Assembly (NCBI RefSeq): GCF_003668875.1
Contig: NZ_RAWM01000074.1
Coordinates: forward strand, 1 to 43,422
Source of the DNA: Corallococcus interemptor
Lineage (GTDB): Bacteria > Myxococcota > Myxococcia > Myxococcales > Myxococcaceae
Length of the DNA stretch: 43,422 nt
Direction: 5' to 3'
Within the stretch, counting starts at the first letter, position 1. Each line of letters opens with the position of its first letter. This document shows, piece by piece, positions 7,902 to 16,301 of the stretch. The notes beneath the pieces are model-generated. The model had not been told where the DNA came from and did not search any database. It saw only the letters and a program-made list of their open reading frames with translations. The translations under genes and the position numbers were made by a program.

Positions 7902-9263
7902 TCAGTGCTCCGCTTCGTCGTCCTCGTTCAGGAGGCCGTGCTTGCGGAGCTTGTCGTGCAGCGTGGCGCGGCCGATGCCCAGCGCCCTCGCGGCTTCCGT
8001 GCGCTGACCCTTGGAGGCCGCGAGCGCGGCGAGGATGAGCTCCCGCTCGTGCGCGTCCAGCTTCTCGCGCAGCGTGACGCCAGTGGGCGGGGACGCGGGT
8101 GTGCTGGTGCCTCCGGGCAGCAGCTCCAGGTCCAGCGTGCCGTCGGGAGACAGCACCACGGCGCTCTCCAGGGCGTTCTCCAGCTCGCGCACGTTGCCGG
8201 GCCAGCTGTGGGCCGTCAGGCGCTCCAGCAGGGCGGGCGTCAGCGGCACCGGCGGCATGCGGAAGCGCTCGGTGTGGCGCGCGAGGAAGTGCTTCGCGAG
8301 CGCGGCGATGTCCTCCGGGCGGCTTCGCAGCGGGGGCACCTGGAGCGTCACGACCTTGAGCCGGTAATACAGGTCCTCGCGGAAGCGGCCCTCCGCCACG
8401 CGCTGGGGCAGGTCGCGGTGTGTGGCGGCCAGGACGCGGACGTCCACCGGGAAGGAGCGGTCCTCGCCCACGGGCCGCACTTCGCCCTCCTGCAAGACGC
8501 GCAGGAGCTTCGCCTGGAGGGGCAGGGCCAGCTCTCCGACTTCGTCCAGGAGCAGCGTGCCTCCAGAGGCCTCACGGAAGAGGCCGGGCCGGGCGCGTAC
8601 GGCGCCGGTGAATGCGCCCCTCGCATGGCCGAAGAGCTCCGCCTCCGCGAGCTCCGGAGTGAGCGCGGCGCAGTTGAAGCGCACGTAGGGCTTGTCCGCG
8701 CGCGGGGAGGCGCGCACCAGTGCCTCCGCGACACGCTCCTTGCCGGTGCCGCTCTCGCCGGTAATCAGCACCGTGACGTCGCGCGGGCCCACGCGCTGGA
8801 TGAGCACGGCCAGCCGCGCCATCGCCGGTGACACGAAGACCAGCGAGCGCAGCAGGTTCACTTCGCCGGACAGCCGCTCGTTCTCCGCCTCCAGCCGCAC
8901 CACGCCAAGCGCCCTGCGCACCACGGCCAGCACGTCGTCCACGTCGAAGGGTTTGCGGAAGTAGTCCAGCGCGCCCAGCTTCATGGCCTCCACGGCGTGG
9001 CGTTCGGAGCCGTGCGCGGTGATGAGGATGACGCGGGGCGCATGCGGACGCGCGGCCACGCGGCGCAGCAGCTCCATGCCATCCACGCGCGGCATGCGCA
9101 GGTCGCTGAGCACCAGGTCCACGGGAGGCTCCGCGTCCAGACGCGCGAGCGCGGCCTCTCCATCCACGGCTTCTTCGACCTCCAGCCCGTCGTCCTCCAG
9201 CAACCCACGCAGCGTGTAGCGCACGCCCGCGTCGTCATCCGCCACCAGCACGCGGGCCTTCAT
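7902..9263 (-). CDS. NtrC-family sigma-54-dependent response regulator
   Basis: A 453-residue transcription activator with three intact modules. The receiver (1-120) has acidic residues Asp10/Asp11, phosphoacceptor Asp54 (LSDLRMP) and Lys105. The AAA+ domain (about 140-370) has Walker A GESGTGKE (169-176), the sigma-54 contact loop GAFTGA (216-221), and Walker B LLLDEVGE. A Fis-type HTH (about 405-445) ends the protein. GAFTGA is unaltered, so real sigma-54 activation is expected. The gene overlaps the upstream histidine kinase by ATGA (9260-9263), marking them as a cognate pair. The obvious candidate target is the divergent exporter operon, which has a sigma-54 promoter. Confidence 0.95.
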   Translation of the reverse strand: MKARVLVADDDAGVRYTLRGLLEDDGLEVEEAVDGEAALARLDAEPPVDLVLSDLRMPRVDGMELLRRVAARPHAPRVILITAHGSERHAVEAMKLGALDYFRKPFDVDDVLAVVRRALGVVRLEAENERLSGEVNLLRSLVFVSPAMARLAVLIQRVGPRDVTVLITGESGTGKERVAEALVRASPRADKPYVRFNCAALTPELAEAELFGHARGAFTGAVRARPGLFREASGGTLLLDEVGELALPLQAKLLRVLQEGEVRPVGEDRSFPVDVRVLAATHRDLPQRVAEGRFREDLYYRLKVVTLQVPPLRSRPEDIAALAKHFLARHTERFRMPPVPLTPALLERLTAHSWPGNVRELENALESAVVLSPDGTLDLELLPGGTSTPASPPTGVTLREKLDAHERELILAALAASKGQRTEAARALGIGRATLHDKLRKHGLLNEDDEAEH

Positions 9264-10609
9264 GACAGGGCCTCCTTGCGCGGCGCTTCCACCGCCTGCT
9301 GAGCGGGCGGGAGGCTCAGCTCCGCCACACAGCCTCCGCCCTCGCGTGCGCGCAGGTTCAGCTCTCCGCCGTGCTGGCGCATCAGGGCTCGCGACAGGGC
9401 CAGCCCCAGGCCGGAGCCGTGGGGCTTCGTGGTGATGCCCGGCTCGAAGACGCGCGCCCGCACCTCCTCCGCCAGCCCGGGGCCCCGGTCCTTCACCTCC
9501 ACGCGACCTCCTCCGTCCGGCGCCGTCCAGGCGTGCAGCTCCACCGTGGTGCCCCGGGGCGCGGCATCCAGCGCGTTCTGCACCACGTCGATCAACACCT
9601 GCCTCACCTTGCGCGCGTCACACCACGCCTCCACCGGGGGCCCTTGCGTGACCTTCAGGCTCACGTTTCGCTCTCCCGCCATGCCCTCGTGCAGCTCAGC
9701 CACCTGCCGGCACAACGCCTCCAGCGGCACCTGGGCTTCGTTGAGCGGGAGCAGCGGCCGGGAGAAGTTGAGGAACCCTTCGAGAATCTCCTGCATCCGG
9801 TCCACCTCCCGGCGCAGCACGGCCAGCCGCTCCGCGGGCCGTCCCTCCACCTCGCGGGCAATCATCGCGGCCAGGCCCTTCACGCTGGCCAGCGGGTTCT
9901 TCAGCTCGTGGGCAATCTCCCCCGACAGCGTGGTCAGCGAGCGCACCCGTTCCTCATGCGCCTTCAAGGCTTCGTCCCGCGCATCCAGCGCCGTGCGCAC
10001 CATCCCCCGGAACGTGCGCCGCATCGTCGTGCCGATGAAGTTGGCCCACACCATCAGGAACGCCGTCACCACGAGCATCGTCACGAGCAGCGCGTCGCTG
10101 TGCCCCGCGCGCTGGCCGCCCCCGAAGATGACGGGCACCAGGTCGTCCACTCCACCCGTGAAGGTCACCGCCGCCTGCACGCCCAACAACGCGAGCAGGT
10201 AGCCCACCCACCTGCGGGCCCGCGCGGGCGAGAAGAGGATGGCCGTGGCGAAGCTCGCGGGCAGGACGAGCGGGATGAGCGGGCTCTCCAGTCCTCCCAG
10301 CGACAGGTTCACCACCGTGAACAGGGGGAACGCCACCAGCGGCACCCACCTGCCGGGCTCCTGCGTCACCACCGGCTGCCGCCGCCACGCCGTGACGGCC
10401 CCGACTCCCACCGCCACGAGCGCCAACGCGACCGCCACGCACCACCGGCGCCACGCGGACGTGTCCCCGATGAGCCCCAGCGACACCAGCACCACCGGCA
10501 GCGGGCTCAGGAACGACAGCACCTTCGTCACCTGCCGGAACATCCGCGAGAACGCCTCGCGCTGGACCTGCTCGATTCCGGCGGCCGTGGGCTGGGGTTG
10601 GGAATGCAA
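9260..10609 (-). CDS. Membrane sensor histidine kinase
   Basis: A 449-residue sensor kinase. About five to six hydrophobic segments lie in residues 30-200, with little room for a periplasmic domain, so it may sense the membrane or a membrane partner. The DHp domain has EIAHELKNPLAS with phosphoacceptor His234. The catalytic domain follows with N box (DVVQNALDAA), G1 (DRGPGL) and G2 (GSGLGLAL). This is the NtrB-like HPK4 type that usually partners NtrC-family regulators. Its stop overlaps the regulator's start by four bases. The ATG at 10609 is the first good start; no strong ribosome binding site is obvious. Confidence 0.94.
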   Translation of the reverse strand: MHSQPQPTAAGIEQVQREAFSRMFRQVTKVLSFLSPLPVVLVSLGLIGDTSAWRRWCVAVALALVAVGVGAVTAWRRQPVVTQEPGRWVPLVAFPLFTVVNLSLGGLESPLIPLVLPASFATAILFSPARARRWVGYLLALLGVQAAVTFTGGVDDLVPVIFGGGQRAGHSDALLVTMLVVTAFLMVWANFIGTTMRRTFRGMVRTALDARDEALKAHEERVRSLTTLSGEIAHELKNPLASVKGLAAMIAREVEGRPAERLAVLRREVDRMQEILEGFLNFSRPLLPLNEAQVPLEALCRQVAELHEGMAGERNVSLKVTQGPPVEAWCDARKVRQVLIDVVQNALDAAPRGTTVELHAWTAPDGGGRVEVKDRGPGLAEEVRARVFEPGITTKPHGSGLGLALSRALMRQHGGELNLRAREGGGCVAELSLPPAQQAVEAPRKEALS

Positions 10610-10705
10610 GGCGCGTCCTCCTGGACCGTGAGCGCTACCCTATGCCCAAGCAAGGCGGATGCCCCAGCCCGTGTGCCCCGGGCGGTCCCTCCCGCGCCGC
10701 CCCTC

Positions 10706-10745
10706 CTGTTCGAGAACCCGGCGCCGGCGCCGGAAATCCGAACAG
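10706..10745. promoter_or_regulatory. 40-bp centred palindrome, candidate enhancer site
   Basis: CTGTTCG (10706-10712) and CGAACAG (10739-10745) are exact inverted arms around the exact palindrome CCGGCGCCGGCGCCGG (10718-10733). Both share the centre 10725/10726. It lies about 70-110 bases upstream of the predicted sigma-54 start site, the usual position for an enhancer bound by an NtrC-type activator. Binding by the adjacent regulator is inference. Confidence 0.5.
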
Positions 10746-10786
10746 CGAGAGGCCCTGCCCCCGGGGGCGCCCCTGACGTTCAGTGC

Positions 10787-10802
10787 TGGCACGTCCGGTG
10801 CT
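10787..10802 (+). promoter_or_regulatory. Sigma-54 (-24/-12) promoter for exporter operon
   Basis: TGGCACGTCCGGTGCT matches TGGCAC-N5-TTGCW with one mismatch in the -12 element, and the essential GG and GC dinucleotides are 10 bases apart as required. Transcription would start near 10813, about 124 bases before the HlyD start. The nearby divergent NtrC-type regulator makes the assignment more likely. Confidence 0.65.
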
Positions 10803-10818
10803 CCAGGTGACGTCAGCA

Positions 10819-10841
10819 CACGGGTCCAGGACGGACCCGTG
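10819..10841 (+). promoter_or_regulatory. Leader hairpin upstream of the exporter operon
   Basis: CACGGGTCC and GGACCCGTG form a perfect 9-bp stem with the 5-base loop aggac. If transcription starts near 10813 the hairpin sits at the very 5' end of the exporter mRNA. It has no T-run and about 95 bases of leader still follow, so it could stabilise the mRNA or act as an operator rather than terminate. The rest of 10610-10936 contains no supportable gene. Confidence 0.45.
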
Positions 10842-10936
10842 CGCCAGACACGGCCTCCCCGGGCCCGGCAGGCGTAGCGTGAGCACGCCGCGTCCGGGGG
10901 GCTCCATTCGCGGCGAGGCCGCGCCAGGAGGAACGG

Positions 10937-11935
10937 GTGTCGGGACCGGGCAGGACGTCGAAACACTCCAAGCGGAGCATCGTCGCGGGGGCGGTGCTGA
11001 TCGCCGTCATCGTCAGCGGCATCCTGTGGCTGCGCCGGCCCGCCCCGGAACCGCCGCCGCGCTTCACCGGCTACGTCGTCAGCGACAACGTCTACATGTC
11101 CTCTCCCGTGGCCGGCATGGTGGCGTCCGTGGCGGTGGTGCGCGGCCAGCGCGTGGAGCCCGGCACGCCGCTGTTCCGCATGGATCCCACGTCACTTGTC
11201 GCGCGCGCGGATCAGGCCCGGGCGCAGGTGGGGCAGATGGAGGCGCAGCTGCTCGCGCGCCAGTCGGACGTGGCCCGCGCCCGCGCCTCGCTCGTCGCCG
11301 CGCAGGCGGAGGCGGACCGCGCGGACGCGGAGCTGGCCCGGCTGGTCGCCGTCCAGAAGGCCATGGAGGGCGCCGTGACGCCCCAGCAGCTGGACCTGCT
11401 GCGCGCGACGGCGACACGCGCCCATGCCCAGCGCGACGCGGCCCGCACGGACGTGGCGGCGGCGGGTGCGCAGCTGGAGGTCGTCCGAGCCCAGCTCGTC
11501 AGCGGGCGCGCGGGCGTCACCGCGGCCGAGCAGCAGGTCGTGGAGATTTCGCCCGTGTCCCCCGTCGCGGGCCGCGTGGAGGACGTCCTCTTCCAGCAGG
11601 GCGAGTGGGCCATGCCCAACGCCCCCGTCGTCAGCATCATCCCGGACGCGAAGTTGAAGGTTCGCTTCTACGTGCCGCAGGGCAGGGTGGCGTCCTTCCC
11701 ACCCGGCACCCCCGTGGCCATCGCGTGTGACGGCTGCGACACCGGCATGACGGCCCGCGTGGACTTCGTCGCGTCACGTCCGGAGTACACGCCGCCCATC
11801 ATCTACAGCCTGGAGACGCGGCAGAAGCTGGTGTTCCTGGTGGAGGCGGTGCCCTCCGCGCCCACGCGCCTGCTGCCAGGCCAGCCCATCGACGTGACCC
11901 CCGTGAAGCAGGCACCGGTGGAGGCGGACCGATGA
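10937..11935 (+). CDS. HlyD-family membrane fusion protein (exporter periplasmic adaptor)
   Basis: A 332-residue adaptor subunit. The GTG at 10937 is chosen because AGGAGG (10926-10931) sits 5 bases upstream. One N-terminal membrane anchor (about 14-32) is followed by a lipoyl/barrel-sandwich half (GYVVSDNVYMSSPVAG ... GQRVEPGTPLFRMD), a long Ala/Gln/Arg-rich coiled-coil hairpin (about 85-185) and the second lipoyl half plus beta-barrel (SPVAGRVEDVLFQQGEW). This is the YbhG-type adaptor linking an inner-membrane ABC pump to an outer-membrane channel, although no TolC-like gene is in the window. It overlaps the ATPase gene by ATGA. Confidence 0.93.
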   Translation: MSGPGRTSKHSKRSIVAGAVLIAVIVSGILWLRRPAPEPPPRFTGYVVSDNVYMSSPVAGMVASVAVVRGQRVEPGTPLFRMDPTSLVARADQARAQVGQMEAQLLARQSDVARARASLVAAQAEADRADAELARLVAVQKAMEGAVTPQQLDLLRATATRAHAQRDAARTDVAAAGAQLEVVRAQLVSGRAGVTAAEQQVVEISPVSPVAGRVEDVLFQQGEWAMPNAPVVSIIPDAKLKVRFYVPQGRVASFPPGTPVAIACDGCDTGMTARVDFVASRPEYTPPIIYSLETRQKLVFLVEAVPSAPTRLLPGQPIDVTPVKQAPVEADR

Positions 11936-12858
11936 ACGAGCGGGCCATCGACGTGCGTGGGCTCAACAAGTCCTTTGGCGACCGGCACGTGGTGCGGGAC
12001 GTCTCCATCGCCGTGGACACCGGACGCATCACCGGCTTCCTGGGCCCCAACGGCTCCGGCAAGACAACGACGCTGCGGCTCTTGTGCGGGCTGCTCACGC
12101 CCGACAGCGGCGAGGGCACCGTGCTGGGCCTGGACTTCCGCGCCCGGGGCGACGCCATCAAGCGCCAGACGGGTTACATGACGCAGAAGTTCTCCCTCTA
12201 CGAGGACATGACGCTGGAGGAGAACCTGGCCTTCGTCGCGCGCGTCCACGGCCTGGAGCAGCGCCGCGAGCGGGTGGAGGACACGCTCCACCGGCTGGGC
12301 CTCTTCGACCGGCGCCGTCAGCTGGCGGGCGCGCTCTCCGGCGGCTGGAAGCAGCGCCTGGCCCTGGCCGCCGCCACGCTGCACTCGCCCCGCCTGCTGC
12401 TGTTGGACGAGCCCACGGCGGGCGTGGACCCCAAGGCCCGCCGCGAGTTCTGGGACGAAATCCACACGCTCGCCGCGGACGGCCTCACGGTGCTGGTGTC
12501 CACGCACTACATGGACGAAGCCGAGCGCTGCCACGACATCGGCTACATCCTGTATGGCCGCCTCATCGCCCGGGGCACGGCGGACGCGCTCATCCGAGAC
12601 TCCGGGCTGGTGACGTTCCTGGGGGAGGGGCCCGGCATCGACCGCGCGGCGCACCTGCTGGCCCAGGCGGACGGCGTGCTCAGCGCCTCCGCGTTCGGCG
12701 CCGCCGTGCACGTCAGCGGGCTGACGCGAGAGGCCCTGGAGGCCGCGCTCGTCCCCTGGCGCAAGGAGCCCTACCGGTGGAGCGAGGTGACGCCGTCGCT
12801 GGAGGACGTCTTCATCCAGCTCATGGGTCGCGAGCGCGACGAACGGTACACGTCATGA
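11932..12858 (+). CDS. ABC transporter ATP-binding protein (multidrug-type, single NBD)
   Basis: A 308-residue nucleotide-binding subunit: Walker A GPNGSGKTT (38-46), Q-loop around MTQKFSLYEDMT, signature LSGGWKQRL (135-143), Walker B LLLLDEP (155-161), D-loop AGVDP and switch His192. The signature has Trp where Gln is usual, as in YbhF-type proteins; YbhF itself carries two such domains, whereas this protein has one. The C-terminal 90 residues form the family's accessory extension. It is coupled by four-base overlaps to the adaptor upstream and the permease downstream. Confidence 0.95.
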   Translation: MNERAIDVRGLNKSFGDRHVVRDVSIAVDTGRITGFLGPNGSGKTTTLRLLCGLLTPDSGEGTVLGLDFRARGDAIKRQTGYMTQKFSLYEDMTLEENLAFVARVHGLEQRRERVEDTLHRLGLFDRRRQLAGALSGGWKQRLALAAATLHSPRLLLLDEPTAGVDPKARREFWDEIHTLAADGLTVLVSTHYMDEAERCHDIGYILYGRLIARGTADALIRDSGLVTFLGEGPGIDRAAHLLAQADGVLSASAFGAAVHVSGLTREALEAALVPWRKEPYRWSEVTPSLEDVFIQLMGRERDERYTS

Positions 12859-13991
12859 CGGGCCCGCTTCCGCGCATCCTGGCCGTGCTGCTCAAGGAGT
12901 TCACCCAGCTGCGGCGCGACCGCATCACCTACGCGATGATCCTCCTCATGCCGGTGATGCAGCTGCTCATCTTCGGCTACGCCATCAACATGGACCCCCG
13001 GCACCTGCCCGCCGCGGTGCTGTCGCACGACACCAGCACCCTGGCGGACTCCGTCGTCGCCGCGCTGGAGCGCACCGGCTACGTGGACGTGCGCTACCTG
13101 CCGCGCTCCGACGAGGAATTGGACCAACTCATCCGCCGGGGACAGGTGATGCTGGGCATCACCATCCCTCCGGACTTCACCCGGCGGGTGCTCAAGGGGG
13201 AGCGCGCGCAAATCCTGGCGGAGGCGGACGCGTCCGACCCGCAGGCGGCGGCGGGGGCGCTCGCCGCGGTGAGCGTGCTGCCCACGGAGGCGCTGCGCAA
13301 CGAACGGCTGGGGCTGGGGCCGCCCCGGTCCACCGCGCCCGCCTTCGAGGTGGTGGTGCACCGGCGCTACAACCCGGAGAGCCGCTCGCCCATCCACATC
13401 GTGCCGGGTCTGCTGGGCATCATCCTGTCCATGACGCTGGTGATGATGACCGCCATGGCCGTCACCCGCGAGCGCGAGCGCGGCACCATGGAGACGCTCC
13501 TGTCCACGCCCGCCACGCCCGCGGAGATCATGGTGGGAAAGCTCACGCCCTACGTCGTCGTGGGGCTGGTGCAGACGGTCGTCGTCCTGGGCATGGCGCG
13601 GTGGCTGTTCTCCGTGCCCATGGCGCGCACGCCCGCGGGCTGGCTGGCCCTGGCGTGCGGCATCGTGCTGTTCATCGTGGGCAACCTGTCCCTGGGCTAC
13701 CTCATCTCCACCGTGGCGCGCAGCCAGCTGCAGGCGATGCAGATGTCCATGTTCTACATGCTGCCGTCCATCTTCCTCTCCGGCTTCGCGTTCCCCTTCC
13801 TGGGGCTGCCGCCGTGGGCGCGGGTGCTGGGGGAAATCATCCCCGTGACGCACTTCCTGCGCATCGTCCGGGGCGCGCTGCTCAAGGAGCAGGTGCTCGC
13901 GGACATGGGAGATGACCTGCTCGCGCTGGGACTTTTCGTGCTCGCCGTGGCCGGCGCGGCACTCGCGAGGTCTCGTACGACGTTGGATTGA
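12855..13991 (+). CDS. ABC-2 type transporter permease
   Basis: A 378-residue permease, start at 12855 by the ATGA overlap with the ATPase gene. One transmembrane segment near residues 22-42 (MILLMPVMQLLIFGYAI) is followed by a large extracytoplasmic domain (about 45-185), then five further membrane segments, giving the YbhS/YbhR-like ABC-2 layout. The sequence ERERGTMETLLSTPATPAEIM is the conserved cytoplasmic coupling region. With the adaptor and ATPase it forms a three-gene exporter; the substrate is unknown, but this family handles drugs, cations and lipophilic molecules. Only one permease is encoded, so it would act as a homodimer. Confidence 0.94.
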   Translation: MTGPLPRILAVLLKEFTQLRRDRITYAMILLMPVMQLLIFGYAINMDPRHLPAAVLSHDTSTLADSVVAALERTGYVDVRYLPRSDEELDQLIRRGQVMLGITIPPDFTRRVLKGERAQILAEADASDPQAAAGALAAVSVLPTEALRNERLGLGPPRSTAPAFEVVVHRRYNPESRSPIHIVPGLLGIILSMTLVMMTAMAVTRERERGTMETLLSTPATPAEIMVGKLTPYVVVGLVQTVVVLGMARWLFSVPMARTPAGWLALACGIVLFIVGNLSLGYLISTVARSQLQAMQMSMFYMLPSIFLSGFAFPFLGLPPWARVLGEIIPVTHFLRIVRGALLKEQVLADMGDDLLALGLFVLAVAGAALARSRTTLD

Positions 13992-14148
13992 TTGACGCCA
14001 CACGTCGGGCATGACGCATGCGCGAAAGTGGGAGGATTGCACAGCCGGACGATCCAAACGGACCGCCGATTGCAACTCTCCTCCGCACCGGAGCCACGCC
14101 CCACGTGGTTTCGCGGGTTTCACGCCCGCATCCGGTCTGGAGATGCCC

Positions 14149-16224
14149 ATGTCCCGTGACAACTCCTTCGCGGCAGGTGCGGTGCGGACTTCGCGCCTGC
14201 TGGTGGTCCTCTTCGCGGCGTCCCTCGCCGCCGGCTGTGGCGACGATGACGACTGCGTGCCCCGGACGTGCGAGTCGCAGGGCTTCAACTGCGGCGCCGT
14301 GGAGGATGGCTGTGGCAAGCCGCTCGACTGCGGCACCTGCGCGGCGCCCTCCACCTGTGGCGGCGGCGGGCAGGACAACGTCTGTGGTTGCGCCGATATC
14401 AAGACCGCGTGCACCCCCGGAGCCGAGTGCGGCAGCGAGCCGGACAACTGCGGTGGCACCATTTCCTGCGGGATGTGCGCGGCGCCGGAGGTGTGTGGCG
14501 GACGCGGCGTGGAGAAGATGTGCGGCATCCCCGTCGCGGACCGCGAGTGCAGTGAGGGCTGGTGCTGGGAGTATCCGCTGCCCCATGGCTACAGCTTCCA
14601 GGGGGCGCACTTCAGCGCGCCCAATGACGGCTGGGCCGTGGGTGAAGACGGCTTCATCCAGCACTGGGATGGAGCGAAGTGGACGCGCGTGGCCAGCGGG
14701 ACGCTGACGACGCTGAACGGCGTGCACGCCCTCTCCCCGACGGACGTGTGGATGGTGGGCGCGGGCGGCACCGTGCTCCACTCCACCGCGGGCGGAGCCT
14801 TCGCTCCCGTCAGCTCCGGGACGACGCGCGACCTCAAGGCCGTGTGGGACTCCGGCCCGAGCGACATCTGGGTCGTGGGCGCGGGCGGCACCGTGCGGCG
14901 CGCCCAGGGGAGCAGCGGCTTCCAGGGCGTGGACGTGTCCACGACGAAGGACCTCAACAGCGTGTGGGCCAGTGGGCCTTCGGATGTCTGGATGGTGGGG
15001 AACGCCGGGACGCTGCGCCGGTATGACGGCACCGCGGTCTCCAGCATCAACGTGGTGACGACGGACATCGACTTCCACCAGGTGACGGGCACCGGCCCCA
15101 ACGACGTCTGGACCGTCGCGTCCGACGACCCCTGCCTCTTCTGCGACGACTTCGGGCAGGTGTTCCGCACCACGCCCGCGGGCATCGAGCAGTCGCTGCG
15201 CTCGTCGGATCAGCTGTTCTACGTGTACGCCGCGTCGCCCTTGCTGGTGCTGACCGGCGGCGAGGACTTCGGCTACGTCTACAACGGCACGAAGTGGACG
15301 GACACGGACGAGGACGCCGTGGGCCCCATCACCGGCAGCGGTCCGGACAACGTGTGGTCCTTCGGCCGGGGCGGGCGGGTGCAGAAGTGGAGCGGGCAGG
15401 CGTGGACCTCCCAGGCGCCGCTGCGCACGCTGGGGGCGGCGAAGGCCATCCATGGCACGGGGCCGTCGGACCTCTGGGTGGTGGCGGATACGGGCCGCGT
15501 GCTGCACTGGAATGGCGGCGGCTGGCACGAGCTGCCGCTGGACGGCTCCACCACCGATGACATGTCCGGCGTCTACGCGGCCTCCGCGACGGCGGTCTGG
15601 GCGACGTCCGCGTTCCACGACAGCATCTACCGCTTCGACGGGACCCGCTTCCTCCCGCAGTACAAGGCGGAGGGCTCGCAGGCCTTGTACGCCATCCACG
15701 GCGTGTCCGAGACGGAGCTCTGGGCGGTGGGCGCGATGGGCCAGGCCGTCCACTTCGACGGGACCACCTGGACGCGGCAGCCCACGGACGTCACCGTGAG
15801 CCTCAACGCCGTCTGGGTGCAGGGCCCCTCGCTGGCCATCGCGGTGGGCGACGAGGGCACCATCCTGCGCTGGGAGGGCGCCGCGTGGAGCAAGATGACC
15901 TCCGGCACCAGCGCGGCCCTCAAGGCCGTGTGGGGCAGCGGGCCCACGGACATCTGGGCCGCGGGGGCGAACGGCACGCTGCTGCGCTACAACGGCGCGC
16001 TCTGGCTGCCCGTGCTCAGCGGCACCTCGTCCCAGCTCAACGGCCTGATGGGGCGCTCCGCCACGGAGGTCTATGCGGTGGGCGACAACGGCACGCTGCT
16101 GCGCTTCGACGGCAAGTGGACCCAGGAGGCCACCGGCACCCGCCGCGTCCTGCGCGCCGTGTGGGCGCCGTCCGCGTCGGAGCTGTGGATGGTGGGCGAC
16201 TCGGCGGTCCTGCACAAACCCTGA
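14149..16224 (+). CDS. Lipoprotein with Cys-rich repeats and tandem WxVG propeller repeats
   Basis: A 691-residue lipoprotein. ATG 14149 has GGAG at 14139-14142, six bases upstream; ATG 14143 is a two-codon-longer alternative. Type II signal: LLVVLFAASLAAGC. Two copies of a roughly 45-residue Cys/Gly-rich unit (pattern CG...D.CG....CG.C..P..CGG) occupy about 25-125. About thirteen degenerate repeats of 40-45 residues follow, each with xSGPSDVWxVGxxGTxLRxxG. Such blades are characteristic of myxobacterial surface proteins and should fold as one or two beta-propellers. No catalytic residues are apparent; recognition or adhesion is inferred. The gene stands alone, about 160 bases after the exporter operon. 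Confidence 0.87.
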   Translation: MSRDNSFAAGAVRTSRLLVVLFAASLAAGCGDDDDCVPRTCESQGFNCGAVEDGCGKPLDCGTCAAPSTCGGGGQDNVCGCADIKTACTPGAECGSEPDNCGGTISCGMCAAPEVCGGRGVEKMCGIPVADRECSEGWCWEYPLPHGYSFQGAHFSAPNDGWAVGEDGFIQHWDGAKWTRVASGTLTTLNGVHALSPTDVWMVGAGGTVLHSTAGGAFAPVSSGTTRDLKAVWDSGPSDIWVVGAGGTVRRAQGSSGFQGVDVSTTKDLNSVWASGPSDVWMVGNAGTLRRYDGTAVSSINVVTTDIDFHQVTGTGPNDVWTVASDDPCLFCDDFGQVFRTTPAGIEQSLRSSDQLFYVYAASPLLVLTGGEDFGYVYNGTKWTDTDEDAVGPITGSGPDNVWSFGRGGRVQKWSGQAWTSQAPLRTLGAAKAIHGTGPSDLWVVADTGRVLHWNGGGWHELPLDGSTTDDMSGVYAASATAVWATSAFHDSIYRFDGTRFLPQYKAEGSQALYAIHGVSETELWAVGAMGQAVHFDGTTWTRQPTDVTVSLNAVWVQGPSLAIAVGDEGTILRWEGAAWSKMTSGTSAALKAVWGSGPTDIWAAGANGTLLRYNGALWLPVLSGTSSQLNGLMGRSATEVYAVGDNGTLLRFDGKWTQEATGTRRVLRAVWAPSASELWMVGDSAVLHKP

Positions 16225-16255
16225 CACCGGCCCTTCACGCGGTGCTCCGGCCCGC

Positions 16256-16280
16256 TCCCGCCCTGTAGATTGGGGCGGGA
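16256..16280 (+). terminator. Stem-loop after propeller lipoprotein gene
   Basis: TCCCGCCC and GGGCGGGA form an 8-bp stem with a 9-base loop, 32 bases after the lipoprotein stop. There is no T-run. The loop contains TAGATT, which resembles a -10 element for the following gene, so this could be promoter rather than terminator. Confidence 0.4.
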
Positions 16281-16301
16281 CACGTCCGCCAGGGAGCGCG
16301 C

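Noticed and set aside
12084..12854. Upstream extension of the ABC permease frame to 12084
   Set aside because: This would overlap nearly the whole ATPase gene; the ATGA junction at 12855 gives the standard permease start.
10937..13991. The HlyD/ABC genes as the type I secretion system for the RTX protein
   Set aside because: The ATPase lacks the fused membrane domain of type I exporters, and an ABC-2 permease is present; this is a YbhGFSR-type exporter.
14030..14083. Imperfect inverted repeat GGAGGATTGCA / TGCAACTCTCCTCC before the propeller lipoprotein
   Set aside because: Arms match only over TTGCA plus a purine tract and could be chance; kept out of the features.
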